Below, piece after piece: positions 37,603 through 47,126 of a DNA stretch of 64,000 nucleotides. The notes beneath the pieces are model-generated. The model did no database searches and was not told where the DNA came from. It was given only the letters and a program-made list of their open reading frames with translations. Origin of the DNA: CAIWHR01 sp963823215. GTDB taxonomy: Bacteria; Pseudomonadota; Gammaproteobacteria; Burkholderiales; Casimicrobiaceae. The translations under genes and the position numbers were made by a program. Location of the stretch: positions 248,001-312,000 of the forward strand of contig CAWGKT010000012.1 in the NCBI GenBank assembly GCA_963823215.1, written 5' to 3'. Positions within the stretch are counted from its first letter, which is position 1. Each line of letters begins with the position of its first letter.

Positions 37603-40359
37603 CTAGAGGTTCGTCTCGCCAGAGCCCGCGTCCTGCAGCGTCGCCGGGGCCCGGTCCGCGAGCGCGGACAGATAGGCGCGTTCGAGGGCGCGCGCGTACG
37701 CGACCTGATCAGTGAGCGGTGAGCGCGCAAGACCGGCAACGATGGCGTTGCGCACGTCGCGCATGAACGCGGCGTCCGCCGCGAGCCGCTCCGCGATCGC
37801 GACGTAGTCGAGCTCCGTTCGCGCAACGGTCGCCATCACCCCGAGGTTCGCGAGAATGGAATAGGAGGTCCGTTCTCCGTGGCGCGCGCCGAGAAGCGTC
37901 ACGACCGGCACGCCCATGTCGAGCGCCTCCAGCGTGCCGTTGACGCCGCCGAAGGGCATCGGGTCGAGCACGAAGTCGATCAGCTCGTAACGGGCCTGCT
38001 GCTCCGCGTCGTCGCGGCCCTGCGGCAGAAAGAAGAGCCGGTCGGGTGCAATGCCGGCCGCCGTGGCGAGCCGGACATAGGAATCGCGGAATCCGGCATT
38101 CGCCGGCGAGAATGCGAGTCGCGCGCGCGGCATGCGCTCCAGGATCTCGCGCCAGAGCCCGAGGCAGCGGCGCGACAGCTTGAGCGGCGTGACGAACGCG
38201 CCGATCAGGATCGCATCGGCGGCGATGCCGAGTGCCGAACGGTGGAATGGATGCGCCTTTGCCGCGGCGACGTGCCGATACGGATAGACGCAGCCGTCCA
38301 TCGGCAACAGCGTTTCGCTCTGGAACGCCTGACTTTCCGGGATGTCCGCGTAGCGATCCGTGAGCTTGAAGTCGACGGTCGCGAGTCCGACGGTGCCGGC
38401 GCTCGCGACGTGCGTGAGGAGAACTCGCGCCGGCTTCAGCGCGAGGATCCCCGGTTTCGCGCCCCGCGTATGCGTCGACAGGTCGACCAGCAGATCGAGA
38501 TCGTCCGCAGCGATCCGCGCCGCCGCTTCGCGCTCGTCCAGATCGGCCAGGACGACGAAGCGGTCGGCGATTCCCTCGAAGCGTCCGGTCCACTCGTCGC
38601 GCTCGCCCGACAACGCGTAGAAATGGAGGGAGAATTGGGAGCGGTCGTGGTGCTGCACCGCCTGCCACATCATCTTGCCCATCACGTGATTGCGCAGGTC
38701 GGCGGAGAGATAGCCCAGGCGCACGCGGCCCGGCCGGCGCGCGACCGGAACTGCGAGCGGCGCGCCGTACACGCGCCGCGCCGCGGCGTCGTACATCTGC
38801 GCATACCGGTAGACGGTCGCCGGCTCGACATCGAAGAAAAGCAGCAGGTAGAGCAGCTGCTCGAGGTTGTCGCACAGCTCAGTCCCGGTCTCCGCGCGAA
38901 ATTTCCCGACGCGCAGACCGTCGAGATACCGGTCGAGTCGGGCGAAGTCGCCGCGGTGCTGGAGGACCTCCAGTGCCTGCACGGCAAGTGCCAGCGCTTC
39001 CGGGCAATGGGCCTCGAAGCGGTCGAAGTTCGCGAACAAGGATGCGGTCCGCCCGGCCGCCTGGAGAACTTCGCCCAGATTCTTGTACGCGGCCGCGTTC
39101 TCGGGCTCGCGCGCGAGCACGTCTTCGTAGGCGGCAATCGCCGCCGCCGTGGCGCCCTGTTCCTGGAACAGCACGCCGAGATTGAAACTGGCCGCGGTCA
39201 GGTCCGGCTGGAGAGACAGGGCGAGCCGGTATGCACGCCCGGCGTCGACCCTCTTGTGCTGCATCTGCAGCGCGACGCCGTGATTGTAGTGGGTCTCGCC
39301 GTCCGCGGGATCCAAGGCGAGCGCGGTGGCGAAGGCCTCCGCCGCGCCCGGGCCGTCGCGCGCGTCGAGCAGCGCGAGCCCGAGTGCGCGACGCAGCGGC
39401 AGATGGTTCACCGTCGCAGGGAACCCCTCACCACAGACGTCTGCCGCGGCGCGCGGGTCGCCCGTCGCCTGCAGGGCCCTGGCCAGGGCCACTCTGGCGT
39501 CGACAAAGCCCGGAGCGACGGCGACGGCCGCCATGAACTGCGCGATCGCACCGGCGTGATCGCCGCGCTCGCGCAACGTGATCCCGAGCAGGTAATGCGC
39601 CGGAGCATGTCCCGGCTGGAGTGCAAGCACGCGGGCGTACTGCTCCCTCGCCGCGGCCAGCTCGCCTCCCTGATGCGCCCGCACTGCGCCCTCCCACATC
39701 GACGCCATCGTCGTGATGCTCGGGACGTCACCCGTAACGGGCAGCGCACGCTTGAGTTCGTCCAGCCAGCGCCGAATCTCACCGGTCGACGCCACGGTGG
39801 TGGCGATCAGCGGAGCGACATTTCTCGCCCCGAGATCGGCGGTTGTCGCGACCGACCGCGCCGGTCGTTGCGCCAACAGCGGACCGGTTGCGGCAGCGAG
39901 CCCGACGAGATCGAATAGGAGGTCGGGGTCGAGCGCGGCCAGACGCCTTGCGTCGTTCGCGTCAGGCAGCGGCGCCAGCCTGAGTGCGCGCAGCTTTCCC
40001 GCAGCACCGATGCCGACGAGTGAATCGGGCGTCACTGTGTCGCCCAGGCACGCGATCGTCACATCGAATTCGTCGTGCGGCAGGCCCGCCAGCACGTCCA
40101 GCGCCACACCGGCGTCGGGAGCCGGCGCCGTGGCGACAAGCACGACGACCCGCAGCCTGTCCCCTGCCGTGCGTCGCGGCCAGACGGTTGGATACGCAGC
40201 GGCGAATTCCCGCGCGCACAGGTTGGCATAGCTCTGGGCGAGAGCCGGCGCTGCACTGGACGCATCACGAACCGCGGCCAACGCGATGCGTCGCAATGCT
40301 TCGTGCTCGGCGCGGACATGGCTGCGCGCGATCCACTCGTCGTACTCGGGCGTCGCCAT
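37603..40359 (-). CDS. TPR-containing GT41/O-GlcNAc transferase-like glycosyltransferase
   Basis: 918-residue protein from ATG 40359. An N-terminal region of about 200 residues of uncertain fold is followed by TPR repeats (about 230-490; QYARVLALQPGHAPAHYLLG, ETHYNHGVALQMQHKRVDAG, AAYKNLGEVLQAAG). The C-terminal half carries the GT41 (SPINDLY/OGT) catalytic region: RVRLGYLSADLRNHVMGKMM, LLVDLSTHTRGAKPGI, VDFKLTDRYADIPES and the donor-binding MPFGGVNGTLEALDMGVPV. Bacterial relatives add UDP-linked sugars to protein Ser/Thr or to glycans; the target is unknown. The start overlaps the stop of the GT4 gene (TGATG), indicating a two-gene operon. Confidence 0.9.
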   Translation of the reverse strand: MATPEYDEWIARSHVRAEHEALRRIALAAVRDASSAAPALAQSYANLCAREFAAAYPTVWPRRTAGDRLRVVVLVATAPAPDAGVALDVLAGLPHDEFDVTIACLGDTVTPDSLVGIGAAGKLRALRLAPLPDANDARRLAALDPDLLFDLVGLAAATGPLLAQRPARSVATTADLGARNVAPLIATTVASTGEIRRWLDELKRALPVTGDVPSITTMASMWEGAVRAHQGGELAAAREQYARVLALQPGHAPAHYLLGITLRERGDHAGAIAQFMAAVAVAPGFVDARVALARALQATGDPRAAADVCGEGFPATVNHLPLRRALGLALLDARDGPGAAEAFATALALDPADGETHYNHGVALQMQHKRVDAGRAYRLALSLQPDLTAASFNLGVLFQEQGATAAAIAAYEDVLAREPENAAAYKNLGEVLQAAGRTASLFANFDRFEAHCPEALALAVQALEVLQHRGDFARLDRYLDGLRVGKFRAETGTELCDNLEQLLYLLLFFDVEPATVYRYAQMYDAAARRVYGAPLAVPVARRPGRVRLGYLSADLRNHVMGKMMWQAVQHHDRSQFSLHFYALSGERDEWTGRFEGIADRFVVLADLDEREAAARIAADDLDLLVDLSTHTRGAKPGILALKPARVLLTHVASAGTVGLATVDFKLTDRYADIPESQAFQSETLLPMDGCVYPYRHVAAAKAHPFHRSALGIAADAILIGAFVTPLKLSRRCLGLWREILERMPRARLAFSPANAGFRDSYVRLATAAGIAPDRLFFLPQGRDDAEQQARYELIDFVLDPMPFGGVNGTLEALDMGVPVVTLLGARHGERTSYSILANLGVMATVARTELDYVAIAERLAADAAFMRDVRNAIVAGLARSPLTDQVAYARALERAYLSALADRAPATLQDAGSGETNL

Positions 40360-41894
40360 CACCGCAGTCGGGCCTTCAGGGCATCGCGCACCCGTGCCGG
40401 CAACAGGCGATACATGACGCGTCCGGGTGGTGTCCGGCGCAGCCAAAGCACGGTCTCCGCAATTCGACTGGCAAGGCTCGAAGGCGGCACCGGCGTGGGC
40501 TCGGCCGACGGCATCGACGGAAGCGCAGCGGCGAGTGGTGGCATCGACGCGACATAGCCCAAGGCTTCGCGCACCCGCGCCTGATCGAGCGGCGCGTGGG
40601 AGATCGTCGCGGCAGCAGATGCCGCCACGTCGTAGATGCGGAGCGTTTGCGCCGCCATGTCCGCCGGCGTGGGTTGTGGAATCGTGGGCCCGCGCTCCGC
40701 CGCCGAGGCAAGGTCCGCGGCGTTTCGCGGCGCAACGAGTTCGGCCATGCGCGCGAGCATCTTCGCTTCGTCACGCCACTCTTCGTCGGTCCACAACCAG
40801 CCCGCGCCGGTTCCGGCGACCCGTTCGGCCAACGCGCCGAAAGGTGGAACGACGACGGGCAGCCCGGCCGCCCATGCCTCCGACAGCGTGAAGCTGAAAG
40901 TCTCCGGTCCCGACGATGGAAACGCTACCAGTCGCGCCCGGTAGTGCGCAAGGAGTTCCGGCAAATCGCGCGGCTCGTAGCGGCCATGGATCGTCAGCAC
41001 AGCGTCGTCGCTTTGCCACGGTCCGTGCTCGACGTCCATGTACCCGATCAGCACGAACCGCATCGGCGCGGCGGCCGCGCGGACGAGTCCGGCGAGCCGC
41101 TCGAGACGGCGCGCACCCTTGTCGGGACCAACGGCGCCCAGCACGGCAATCGTCACCGCGTCATCGTCGGGCAATTCGAGCGGGACGCTCTCCGGTTGCG
41201 TCGGCATCGACGCCATCCCGTCACCGGATTGTCTCGCCCACACGCCGGGCGCCGCGTGCGGGACGACCTCGACGACAGGCGCGGGGAAATATCGCGCGAG
41301 CGCCGAGGCGGCCCAGCGCGAAGGCGCAATCAGGAACCGGGCACGCGCAACGAGCGCGCCGTGTCGCGATCGCCAGTCCGCGATCTCGATGTGCGCGAGC
41401 GCTGGCTGGGCCGCGAGACACGCGTTGCACACGGCCGGATCGGTTTGCTGGTGACAATAGTTGCCGTCGGCGCCGAGGAACAGGATCGTCGGGCAGGCGA
41501 AGTTGAGATCGTGCACCGTGTACCCGTAAGGCAGGCCGAGGGCGGCGAGCGCCGCGGCGATGCCTTCGCGACAACCGGAGATGTTGTGCAGGTGAAGCAA
41601 TCCGATCCGGAACGTCGCGCAAATCCCGCCGACGAAATCCGGCCACGTCTCTGCCGCACGCCGGCAAAGATCGAAGATCCGCACCCCGCCATCGTCGAGG
41701 TGCTCTTCGATCTGCCACGAATCCCCGACGGCGATCGCGAGGTAGTGACGGCATTCTGCGCGCGATGCATCGATCAGCGCGCGCGCGTGGTGCTCGGTGC
41801 CCCCGCCATGCCCGTGGATGATATGCAGGACACCACGTGCCGGCCCGGTCGCCACGGAGAGCTGCACCTCGGCCGCCCTGCACTCAAGGTTCAC
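40359..41894 (-). CDS. Glycosyltransferase family 4
   Basis: GT-B-fold glycosyltransferase of 511 residues, predicted cytoplasmic and membrane-associated. The N-terminal domain starts with VLHIIHGHGGGTEHHARALI; a CHQQTDPAVCNACLAAQP cysteine cluster near residue 155 is typical of a subgroup of GT4 enzymes. The C-terminal domain has VTIAVLGAVGPDKGARRLER and the family motif PETFSFTLSEAWAAGLPVVV with the donor-binding Glu. The start at 41894 is GTG (MNLECRAAEVQL); no better ATG is nearby, so the first few residues are uncertain. Its stop overlaps the ATG of the GT41 gene. The linked substrate is a surface polysaccharide or glycan. Confidence 0.9.
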   Translation of the reverse strand: MNLECRAAEVQLSVATGPARGVLHIIHGHGGGTEHHARALIDASRAECRHYLAIAVGDSWQIEEHLDDGGVRIFDLCRRAAETWPDFVGGICATFRIGLLHLHNISGCREGIAAALAALGLPYGYTVHDLNFACPTILFLGADGNYCHQQTDPAVCNACLAAQPALAHIEIADWRSRHGALVARARFLIAPSRWAASALARYFPAPVVEVVPHAAPGVWARQSGDGMASMPTQPESVPLELPDDDAVTIAVLGAVGPDKGARRLERLAGLVRAAAAPMRFVLIGYMDVEHGPWQSDDAVLTIHGRYEPRDLPELLAHYRARLVAFPSSGPETFSFTLSEAWAAGLPVVVPPFGALAERVAGTGAGWLWTDEEWRDEAKMLARMAELVAPRNAADLASAAERGPTIPQPTPADMAAQTLRIYDVAASAAATISHAPLDQARVREALGYVASMPPLAAALPSMPSAEPTPVPPSSLASRIAETVLWLRRTPPGRVMYRLLPARVRDALKARLR

Positions 41895-41992
41895 GACTGT
41901 CGTCTACGATGAATCGCGAAGCCACGGCTGCCACGGACTCGAGCGGCCGCACCTGTCTGATGCTAAACTGTCAACTTGCACGGAACGCCGCC

Positions 41993-42757
41993 ATGAATCC
42001 CCGCTCAGCGTTGTCCACGGCCCGCGAGCGCCAGTGGTTCTACGAATTCGACCTTCCGGACGGAACAACGACAAAATCGTATCTGCCGGAAGACGTCCGC
42101 GGCATCCATCCGACGCGCCTCGCGATGCTCTGGGCCGGACTGGCGCCGATCGTCGCGCAGACGCCATGGAACGTGTTGACGGTGGTTGATATCGCTTGCC
42201 ATCAAGGCTATTTTGCGACTCATCTCGCTCGTCGCGGTTGCCGCCACGTCGTCGCCGTGGATGCCCGCGCGGAGCACATCGCCGACGCCACGCTCATGGC
42301 CGAGGCATACGGGCTTTCCAACCTGGATGCGTTGCAGGCGGACGTCAATACGCTCGATCCCGCCTCGCTCGGCACCTTCGACGTCACGCTGATGCTGGGT
42401 CTTCTCTATCACATAGAGAATCCGGTAGGCGCACTCAGGCTGGCGCGCGCGCTCACGCGCCGCGCTCTGGTCGTCGAGACGCAGGTTTCGCCCAACATGA
42501 CCGGCATTGTAGACTGGGGCTCATATCATTTCCAGCGCGAGATGGTCGGCAGTCTCGCGCTGATCGACGAGACCGACGTCACTGACAACGCGGAGTCGAG
42601 CACGAGCGGAATCTGCATCGTGCCGAGCTACGAGTCGCTGCTATGGTTGTTGCGCGCCGTCGGTTTCGCGCGCGTCGAGCGCATCGCGCCGCCGCTCGGC
42701 GCATACGAGCAGTTGCGCAGCGGCAAGCGCGTCATGGTCGTCGCTCACGTCGACTGA
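41993..42757 (+). CDS. SAM-dependent methyltransferase (DUF1698/CmoB-like)
   Basis: Class I SAM methyltransferase of 254 residues. Motif I reads VVDIACHQGYFATHLARRG, motif II has VVAVDARAEHI, and LMLGLLYHIENPVGALRLA resembles the carboxy-SAM/CmoB and other DUF1698 proteins. Its position among glycosyltransferase and ABC-export genes makes a glycan or lipid substrate more likely than tRNA. ATG 41993 (MNPRSALSTARERQWFYEF) is chosen since upstream codons look random and the domain's WFYxFxLPDG motif starts 15 residues later. It is divergent from the GT4 gene and convergent with the ABC ATPase gene. Substrate is not assigned. Confidence 0.84.
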   Translation: MNPRSALSTARERQWFYEFDLPDGTTTKSYLPEDVRGIHPTRLAMLWAGLAPIVAQTPWNVLTVVDIACHQGYFATHLARRGCRHVVAVDARAEHIADATLMAEAYGLSNLDALQADVNTLDPASLGTFDVTLMLGLLYHIENPVGALRLARALTRRALVVETQVSPNMTGIVDWGSYHFQREMVGSLALIDETDVTDNAESSTSGICIVPSYESLLWLLRAVGFARVERIAPPLGAYEQLRSGKRVMVVAHVD

Positions 42758-42787
42758 CCCGTCCGGTGCGACCGGCATCTTTCGCGG

Positions 42788-43960
42788 TCAGTCACCCCAT
42801 CGGTGCGGCAAACGCACCAACCCGAGCTCCCGCGTATCGCCGACCACGGTAACGGGGCGTTCGACCGTATCGAACATGCGCATCCCTTCGGGGTCGAGCG
42901 CGTGCGCGCGGACGAAGTACTTGCCGGGCAACAGCGGAAGCCCGGTGAATTCCAGTGCGAAGGCGAACCGATCCGGCCCGACGCGCACCGGCGATGCACT
43001 GTCCATATCGCTCATGAGCCCATAGACCGGCGTTCCGTCGGCGCGAACCAACCCGATGGAGATGATGGGCGCGCGGCCATCCGGGGAGAACACTTCGCCC
43101 GAGAGCCGGAGGTTGTTCCCCAGAGCGATGGACTCGCCTGACTCGAGCTCGAGCGACAGCATGGCGTAGTGGCCCGCCCCCGCCGCGTGCGCCGGCGCGA
43201 TCGGTCGCTTCGCGGCGGCGCTCTTCTCCTCGTGGAACGCGAGGTACGCCTGCGTGACGTCGGCCGCCGGACCGTAGCGCTCGACGGCGCCATCCTTGAG
43301 CCAGAGGGCGCTCCGGCAGAGCTTCTGCACGTGATACATGCTGTGCGAGCACAGGAGCAGCGTGCCGCCGCCGGAAAGAAAGCACTCCATCCACGCCACG
43401 CACTTTTTCTGGAACGACTCGTCGCCGACCGCGAGCACCTCGTCGGTGATCAGCACGTCGGGAGTCAACGTGGTCGCGACCGCAAAGCCCAGGCGCACGA
43501 CCATCCCGGATGAGTAATGCTTGATCGGGTCGTGGATGTGCTCGCCGATGTCCGCGAACTCGATGATCTCGTCGCGCTTCGCATCGATCTCGCGCGGGGT
43601 CAGACCGAGCAGCGCCGCGGCGAGGTCGATGTTCGCCAGCCCGGAGTACTCGGGGTGGAATCCCGACCCCAGCTCGAGCAGCGCGCCGACGCGGCCGCCG
43701 ACGAACAGTGTGCCGCGCGTGGGTTGGATCACGCCGGCGACGACCTTCAGCAGCGTCGATTTGCCCGCGCCGTTCTCGCCGATCACGCCGAGCGACTCGC
43801 CGCGCCGGAGATCGAAGCTCACGCCGTCGAGCGCGCGGAACACCCGCGATGCGCCGCGCCCGGCCAGCAGGTCCCAGACCAGGCGCACGCGACCGCCGCG
43901 CGCGTCGACCTTCGCGTAGTCCTTGCCTACGTTATCCAGGTGAAGAAGCGACGCGGTCAT
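42788..43960 (-). CDS. wzt: Polysaccharide ABC exporter ATP-binding protein (Wzt-like)
   Basis: ABC ATPase of 390 residues for export of a polysaccharide or teichoic-type glycan. Walker A GENGAGKST is at residues 61-69, the ABC signature YSSGM near 150, and Walker B DVLITDEVLAVGD near 172 with the D-loop. The part beyond about 245 is a beta-rich C-terminal domain (LSLELESGESIALGNNLRLS...), as in Wzt proteins that bind the chain terminus of O-antigen. The Wzm-type permease gene ends 14 nt upstream, forming the functional transporter pair. ATG 43960 (MTASLLHLDNVGKDY) gives the usual N-terminus. Convergent with the methyltransferase gene (30-nt gap). Confidence 0.93.
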   Translation of the reverse strand: MTASLLHLDNVGKDYAKVDARGGRVRLVWDLLAGRGASRVFRALDGVSFDLRRGESLGVIGENGAGKSTLLKVVAGVIQPTRGTLFVGGRVGALLELGSGFHPEYSGLANIDLAAALLGLTPREIDAKRDEIIEFADIGEHIHDPIKHYSSGMVVRLGFAVATTLTPDVLITDEVLAVGDESFQKKCVAWMECFLSGGGTLLLCSHSMYHVQKLCRSALWLKDGAVERYGPAADVTQAYLAFHEEKSAAAKRPIAPAHAAGAGHYAMLSLELESGESIALGNNLRLSGEVFSPDGRAPIISIGLVRADGTPVYGLMSDMDSASPVRVGPDRFAFALEFTGLPLLPGKYFVRAHALDPEGMRMFDTVERPVTVVGDTRELGLVRLPHRWGD

Positions 43961-43974
43961 CGATGCGTCGGGCG

Positions 43975-44775
43975 TCAAAGGAAATCCTCGAAATGCGGCG
44001 AGAGCCGCCGGAACACCCAGCGTCCGGTGAAGAAGAGCGCGAGCGCCACGGCGAGCGCGACGACGTCGCCCCAGCGCGGCGCAAGCCGGCCGTCGAGCAG
44101 CGCGTCGCGCAACCGCATGACGAGCCAGCCGAAGGGGTTTGCGGCGACCCACGGGCGCACGCTTTCCGGAACGAGCGTCAGTGGATAGAGGATCGGCGTC
44201 AGGTACATCATGATCATCAGGATCGGCATCAGCACGTGCTCGACATCACGGATGAATACCTGCAGTGCCGCGAGGAACAGCGCGAGGCCGGTCACCGCGA
44301 TCGCCAGCGTGATCCAGAGCGGCACCGCGACGATCAGACCTTCGAAGCGAACGGGTTCCCCGAACACGGCGAGCACGACGAGCACCGCGAGATAACCCGC
44401 GAACTGCAGCGCGAGCGTCGAGCCGACCGACGCATAGACGACGAGTTCGTGCGGGAACGCAACCTTGCGGATCAGCCCCGCGTAGCCGGCAAGGCTGACC
44501 GTGGCGCGATGCAGGCCCTCCTGCGCCGCGAGCCACGGCCACAGCGCGACGGAGACGAACAGGAGAAAGCTCCTGCCGTCGAAGCTGCCTGCCCGAAACA
44601 CCGTCGTGAATACGAAATGGTAGACGGCGAGCAACGCAATCGGATGCAGCAGCGCCCAGGCGAGACCCGTTGCGCTGCCGAGATAGCGCGTCCTGAGCTC
44701 GCGCATGAAGAAGTTGGCGAGCAGCGCGCGATTGCGCGCTGCGCCGGCAGTCGCCGTGGAAGAATGCAGGGCCAT
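43975..44775 (-). CDS. wzm: Polysaccharide ABC exporter permease (Wzm-like)
   Basis: ABC-2-type membrane protein of 266 residues with six predicted spans (LLHPIALLAVYHFVFTTVF, FLLFVSVALWPWLAAQEGL, LALQFAGYLAVLVVLAVFG, ITLAIAVTGLALFLAALQVF, VLMPILMIMMYLTPILYPL, and a last one GDVVALAVALALFFTGRWVF). The motif FMRELRTRYLGSATGLAW at the N-terminal gate is typical of Wzm/TagG proteins. Start ATG 44775 is chosen (MALHSSTATAGAARNRAL). It ends 14 nt before the Wzt start, so the pair is co-transcribed. Together they would export a completed glycan across the inner membrane. Confidence 0.93.
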   Translation of the reverse strand: MALHSSTATAGAARNRALLANFFMRELRTRYLGSATGLAWALLHPIALLAVYHFVFTTVFRAGSFDGRSFLLFVSVALWPWLAAQEGLHRATVSLAGYAGLIRKVAFPHELVVYASVGSTLALQFAGYLAVLVVLAVFGEPVRFEGLIVAVPLWITLAIAVTGLALFLAALQVFIRDVEHVLMPILMIMMYLTPILYPLTLVPESVRPWVAANPFGWLVMRLRDALLDGRLAPRWGDVVALAVALALFFTGRWVFRRLSPHFEDFL

Positions 44776-44816
44776 TCGCGCGCAGCGGGCAATTGCGGCG
44801 GCGTCCTCGGGGTTGG

Positions 44817-45893
44817 CTACGGCTTGGCCGCTGCTTCCTTCCGCCGCAGCGCGGCCGTCTCGACCTCCCGCCGGTGGGCAGCAGCGGCCTCCTCGTTGAT
44901 GCGGTCGATCAGCGGGTCGTTCACCTTCAGCGTCGGGTCGGCAAACGCCTTCTGGACCCGCGCGTTGCGCGCGGCGTCGGCCGCGGCTTTCCTGATGTCG
45001 GCCATGATCTCCGCCTTCGCCTCGTCGAACGTGCGTGGCGCCGCGGGCTTTCGCTCGTGCAGCCGGATGACGTGCCAACCGAATCGCGACCGCACCGGCT
45101 CACTCAGCGCACCGGGCCCGGCAAGGGCGAACGCCGCCGCGGAGAATGCCGGATCCATCTGCTCGGCCGTGAAAAACCCGAGATCTCCGCCATTGGTCTT
45201 TGCCGTCGGGTCGTCCGAGAATTCGCGCGCCAGCGCGGCGAAATCGGCGCCGCCAGCGGCCTTTTGCCGCAAGTCCGCGGCCTTTTCGCGGGCAGCCGCA
45301 TCGTTGCCGTCGGCACGAACGAGAATGTGCGATGCGCGCACCCGCGCCGGCACGCTGAAGCGCGCCGGCTGCGTCACATAGATCTCCCTTGCGCGCGCCT
45401 CGTGTCGCGCCGCATCGGCGTCGACAGCGGCCGCGGCGTCGGCCTCGATCTTCTTGAGCCACGCCTGTGCCAGCAGCTTGTCGATCTGCAACTCGATTTG
45501 CCGGGCCTGGAGCGGATCTCGGTCGTAACCGCCGGCGCGGGCCTCGGCGGCAAGGACGCGGCTCAGGTACATGCCATTGAGCACCTGCACCAGTTGCTGC
45601 CGGTTCGCCGCGAACTCGATCCGCGCCGCCGGGGGGAGCTTCTCGATCTCGGCCTCGTAGTCGGCGAGGGTCAGCGTCGCCGCGGACGACGCGGCGATCG
45701 TGGTCGCCGCGGCCGGCAGCGCAGCCGCAGGCAGGCTCGCTGTCGGTGCTCCCTGCGCGCAGGACGCAGCCGACAGCAGCGCAGCGACACAGCCCGCGGC
45801 GAACTGCAACAGGAGGCAGCGACTTCCGGGCACCGCGCGGCTCAGCGCGCGTGCCCGACGAAAAGTGGCCCGACCCGATGCGCCGGGCCACAT
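44817..45893 (-). CDS. Parvulin-type peptidyl-prolyl cis-trans isomerase, exported (PpiC/EpsD-like)
   Basis: Exported foldase of 358 residues. The N-terminal hydrophobic segment (LLLQFAAGCVAALLSAASC) is a signal peptide; the following Cys might be lipidated, but the lipobox is not canonical. A SurA-like N-terminal domain contains IEFAANRQQLVQVLNGMYLSR, and the rotamase domain is RASHILVRADGNDAA, FAALAREFSDDPTAKTNGGDLGFF, ALSEPVRSRFGWHVIRLHER. Such PPIases accompany exopolysaccharide clusters (EpsD) and assist envelope proteins. ATG 45893 (MWPGASG) is the likely start; alternatives upstream add unrelated residues. It precedes the ABC permease gene by 41 nt. Confidence 0.88.
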   Translation of the reverse strand: MWPGASGRATFRRARALSRAVPGSRCLLLQFAAGCVAALLSAASCAQGAPTASLPAAALPAAATTIAASSAATLTLADYEAEIEKLPPAARIEFAANRQQLVQVLNGMYLSRVLAAEARAGGYDRDPLQARQIELQIDKLLAQAWLKKIEADAAAAVDADAARHEARAREIYVTQPARFSVPARVRASHILVRADGNDAAAREKAADLRQKAAGGADFAALAREFSDDPTAKTNGGDLGFFTAEQMDPAFSAAAFALAGPGALSEPVRSRFGWHVIRLHERKPAAPRTFDEAKAEIMADIRKAAADAARNARVQKAFADPTLKVNDPLIDRINEEAAAAHRREVETAALRRKEAAAKP

Positions 45894-45913
45894 CGCAAGC
45901 GCAAGCGAGACGC

Positions 45914-46809
45914 CTACCTCTGCACCTGGAAGAAGCCGCTGCACGAGGTGCCGCCGCTGACACAGGTGGGCGTGCTGTTAACTTGCCCGCGAACGTGGAA
46001 GTAATACGTGGTATCCGGCAGCAATTGCATGGCTTTGCCCCGGCCCGACGGAAACGGTGTACATGACACTCTTGCCCTCGCGTGCTGGCAACGGCATTGG
46101 GGCCGGGTGTCGGCCCAAGGTCGCAGGGATCCCTGGACAGCCTGAAGGTCCGGAGGATCGCGGCGCCCGCGCTGTACATGTAACCCAGGTTGATTTGCGT
46201 GTCGGGCGTGGCTGGCGTCCGGAAGCGTCCGATGACGACCTCGCCGGGACTCATCGGGGCCGAGAAGTCCTGGTTGCCCGATGCGGGAATGGTGTAGTCG
46301 ACCGTACGGACGTTGTAACCGGCGCAGGCAATGGCACCAGTGTTGGGGGTGGGCGCCACGGCCGCGGCTACCGTGGCCGTCGACGATGCCGTCGGCGCGG
46401 GCGCGCCGGCCCAGTTGAACGTGGCCTGGTACGTGTAGTAGACAGGGCTTCCGCCGGTGTTGGCGGGCAGGGAATCGGGGAAGGCGCCACCGAACGCAGC
46501 ACCATTCTTGGTCCAGGTGACGCCGGTTACCGCTGCCCCTCCCGTGCAGCCTGCCGACAGCGTCACGCTGCCGCCGGCTGCAGCCAATGACGTCGCACTG
46601 GGCGTGACCGAACAACCCGTCGGGCCATCCGGAGCCGGGGGCGGCGAGACCACCGTTGTGTTGCACGTGAAGGTCGTGCCGCTGACCAGCGTCAGGCTCG
46701 CGCAGCCGTTGATCGTGATCGTGGCCTGCGCCGCGGCGTTGCCGGGCAACCCCGAGAGCACAGCGACCGCGATGACACCCGCGATGGACGTGATTCGAAA
46801 TGGGTTCAT
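45914..46809 (-). pseudogene. Secreted Ig-like-domain protein, frameshifted twice
   Basis: Predicted exported protein with signal peptide (ITSIAGVIAVAVLSGLPGNAAAQ) and an Ig/PKD-like segment (CSVTPSATSLAAAGGSVTLS to TATVAAAVAP). From about 46080 the expected continuation is in another frame (EGKSVMYTVSVGPGQ) and from about 46040 in a third (AMQLLPDTTYYFHVRG, ending FFQVQR). Both steps look like single-base insertions, so the total length becomes divisible by three after removing two bases. The VMYTVSVG and TTYYFHVRG pieces resemble extracellular Ig/fibronectin-type repeats. Real pseudogene or assembly error cannot be told apart here. No function is assigned. Confidence 0.7.
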
Positions 46810-47126
46810 GCGCAATCCTCCGTGTATGGCGGTGGGTTGTCCCGCCGACTCCTGCATAGCCTGCATGGCGAACCCCCAACGGGTCCACATCCAATTATAT
46901 CAATGAACATTAATTTCGTCTACTAGGTTTTTGATTATAACGCATTTCTATGACATGGCCAGCGGCCGCAGGACCGGATCCTGGACCCACGGCCCGGTGT
47001 CGCGCCGACCCGCTTGGCATGCTCGAAAACGCGGGGAGGCGAAACTTGCGTTCCACCTCCCCGGGGATACTCCGACCCGGCGCGCCGCAACCGCGGCGCG
47101 CCCGCCTATGACAATTACGGTGCCGG
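46810..47126. other. Intergenic region with a perfect inverted repeat
   Basis: No gene seen. A 10-bp perfect inverted repeat (47079-47088/47093-47102, GGCGCGCCGC/GCGGCGCGCC) lies 25 nt beyond the stop codon of the gene at 47127-48579 and may stop transcription, although no U-run follows it. An AT-rich stretch at 46896-46950 probably carries the promoter of the frameshifted gene at 45914-46809. Confidence 0.5.

Noticed and set aside
47079..47102. 10-bp inverted repeat as a Rho-independent terminator
   Set aside because: Position after a stop codon is suggestive but there is no U-tract on either strand; listed only as an inverted repeat.
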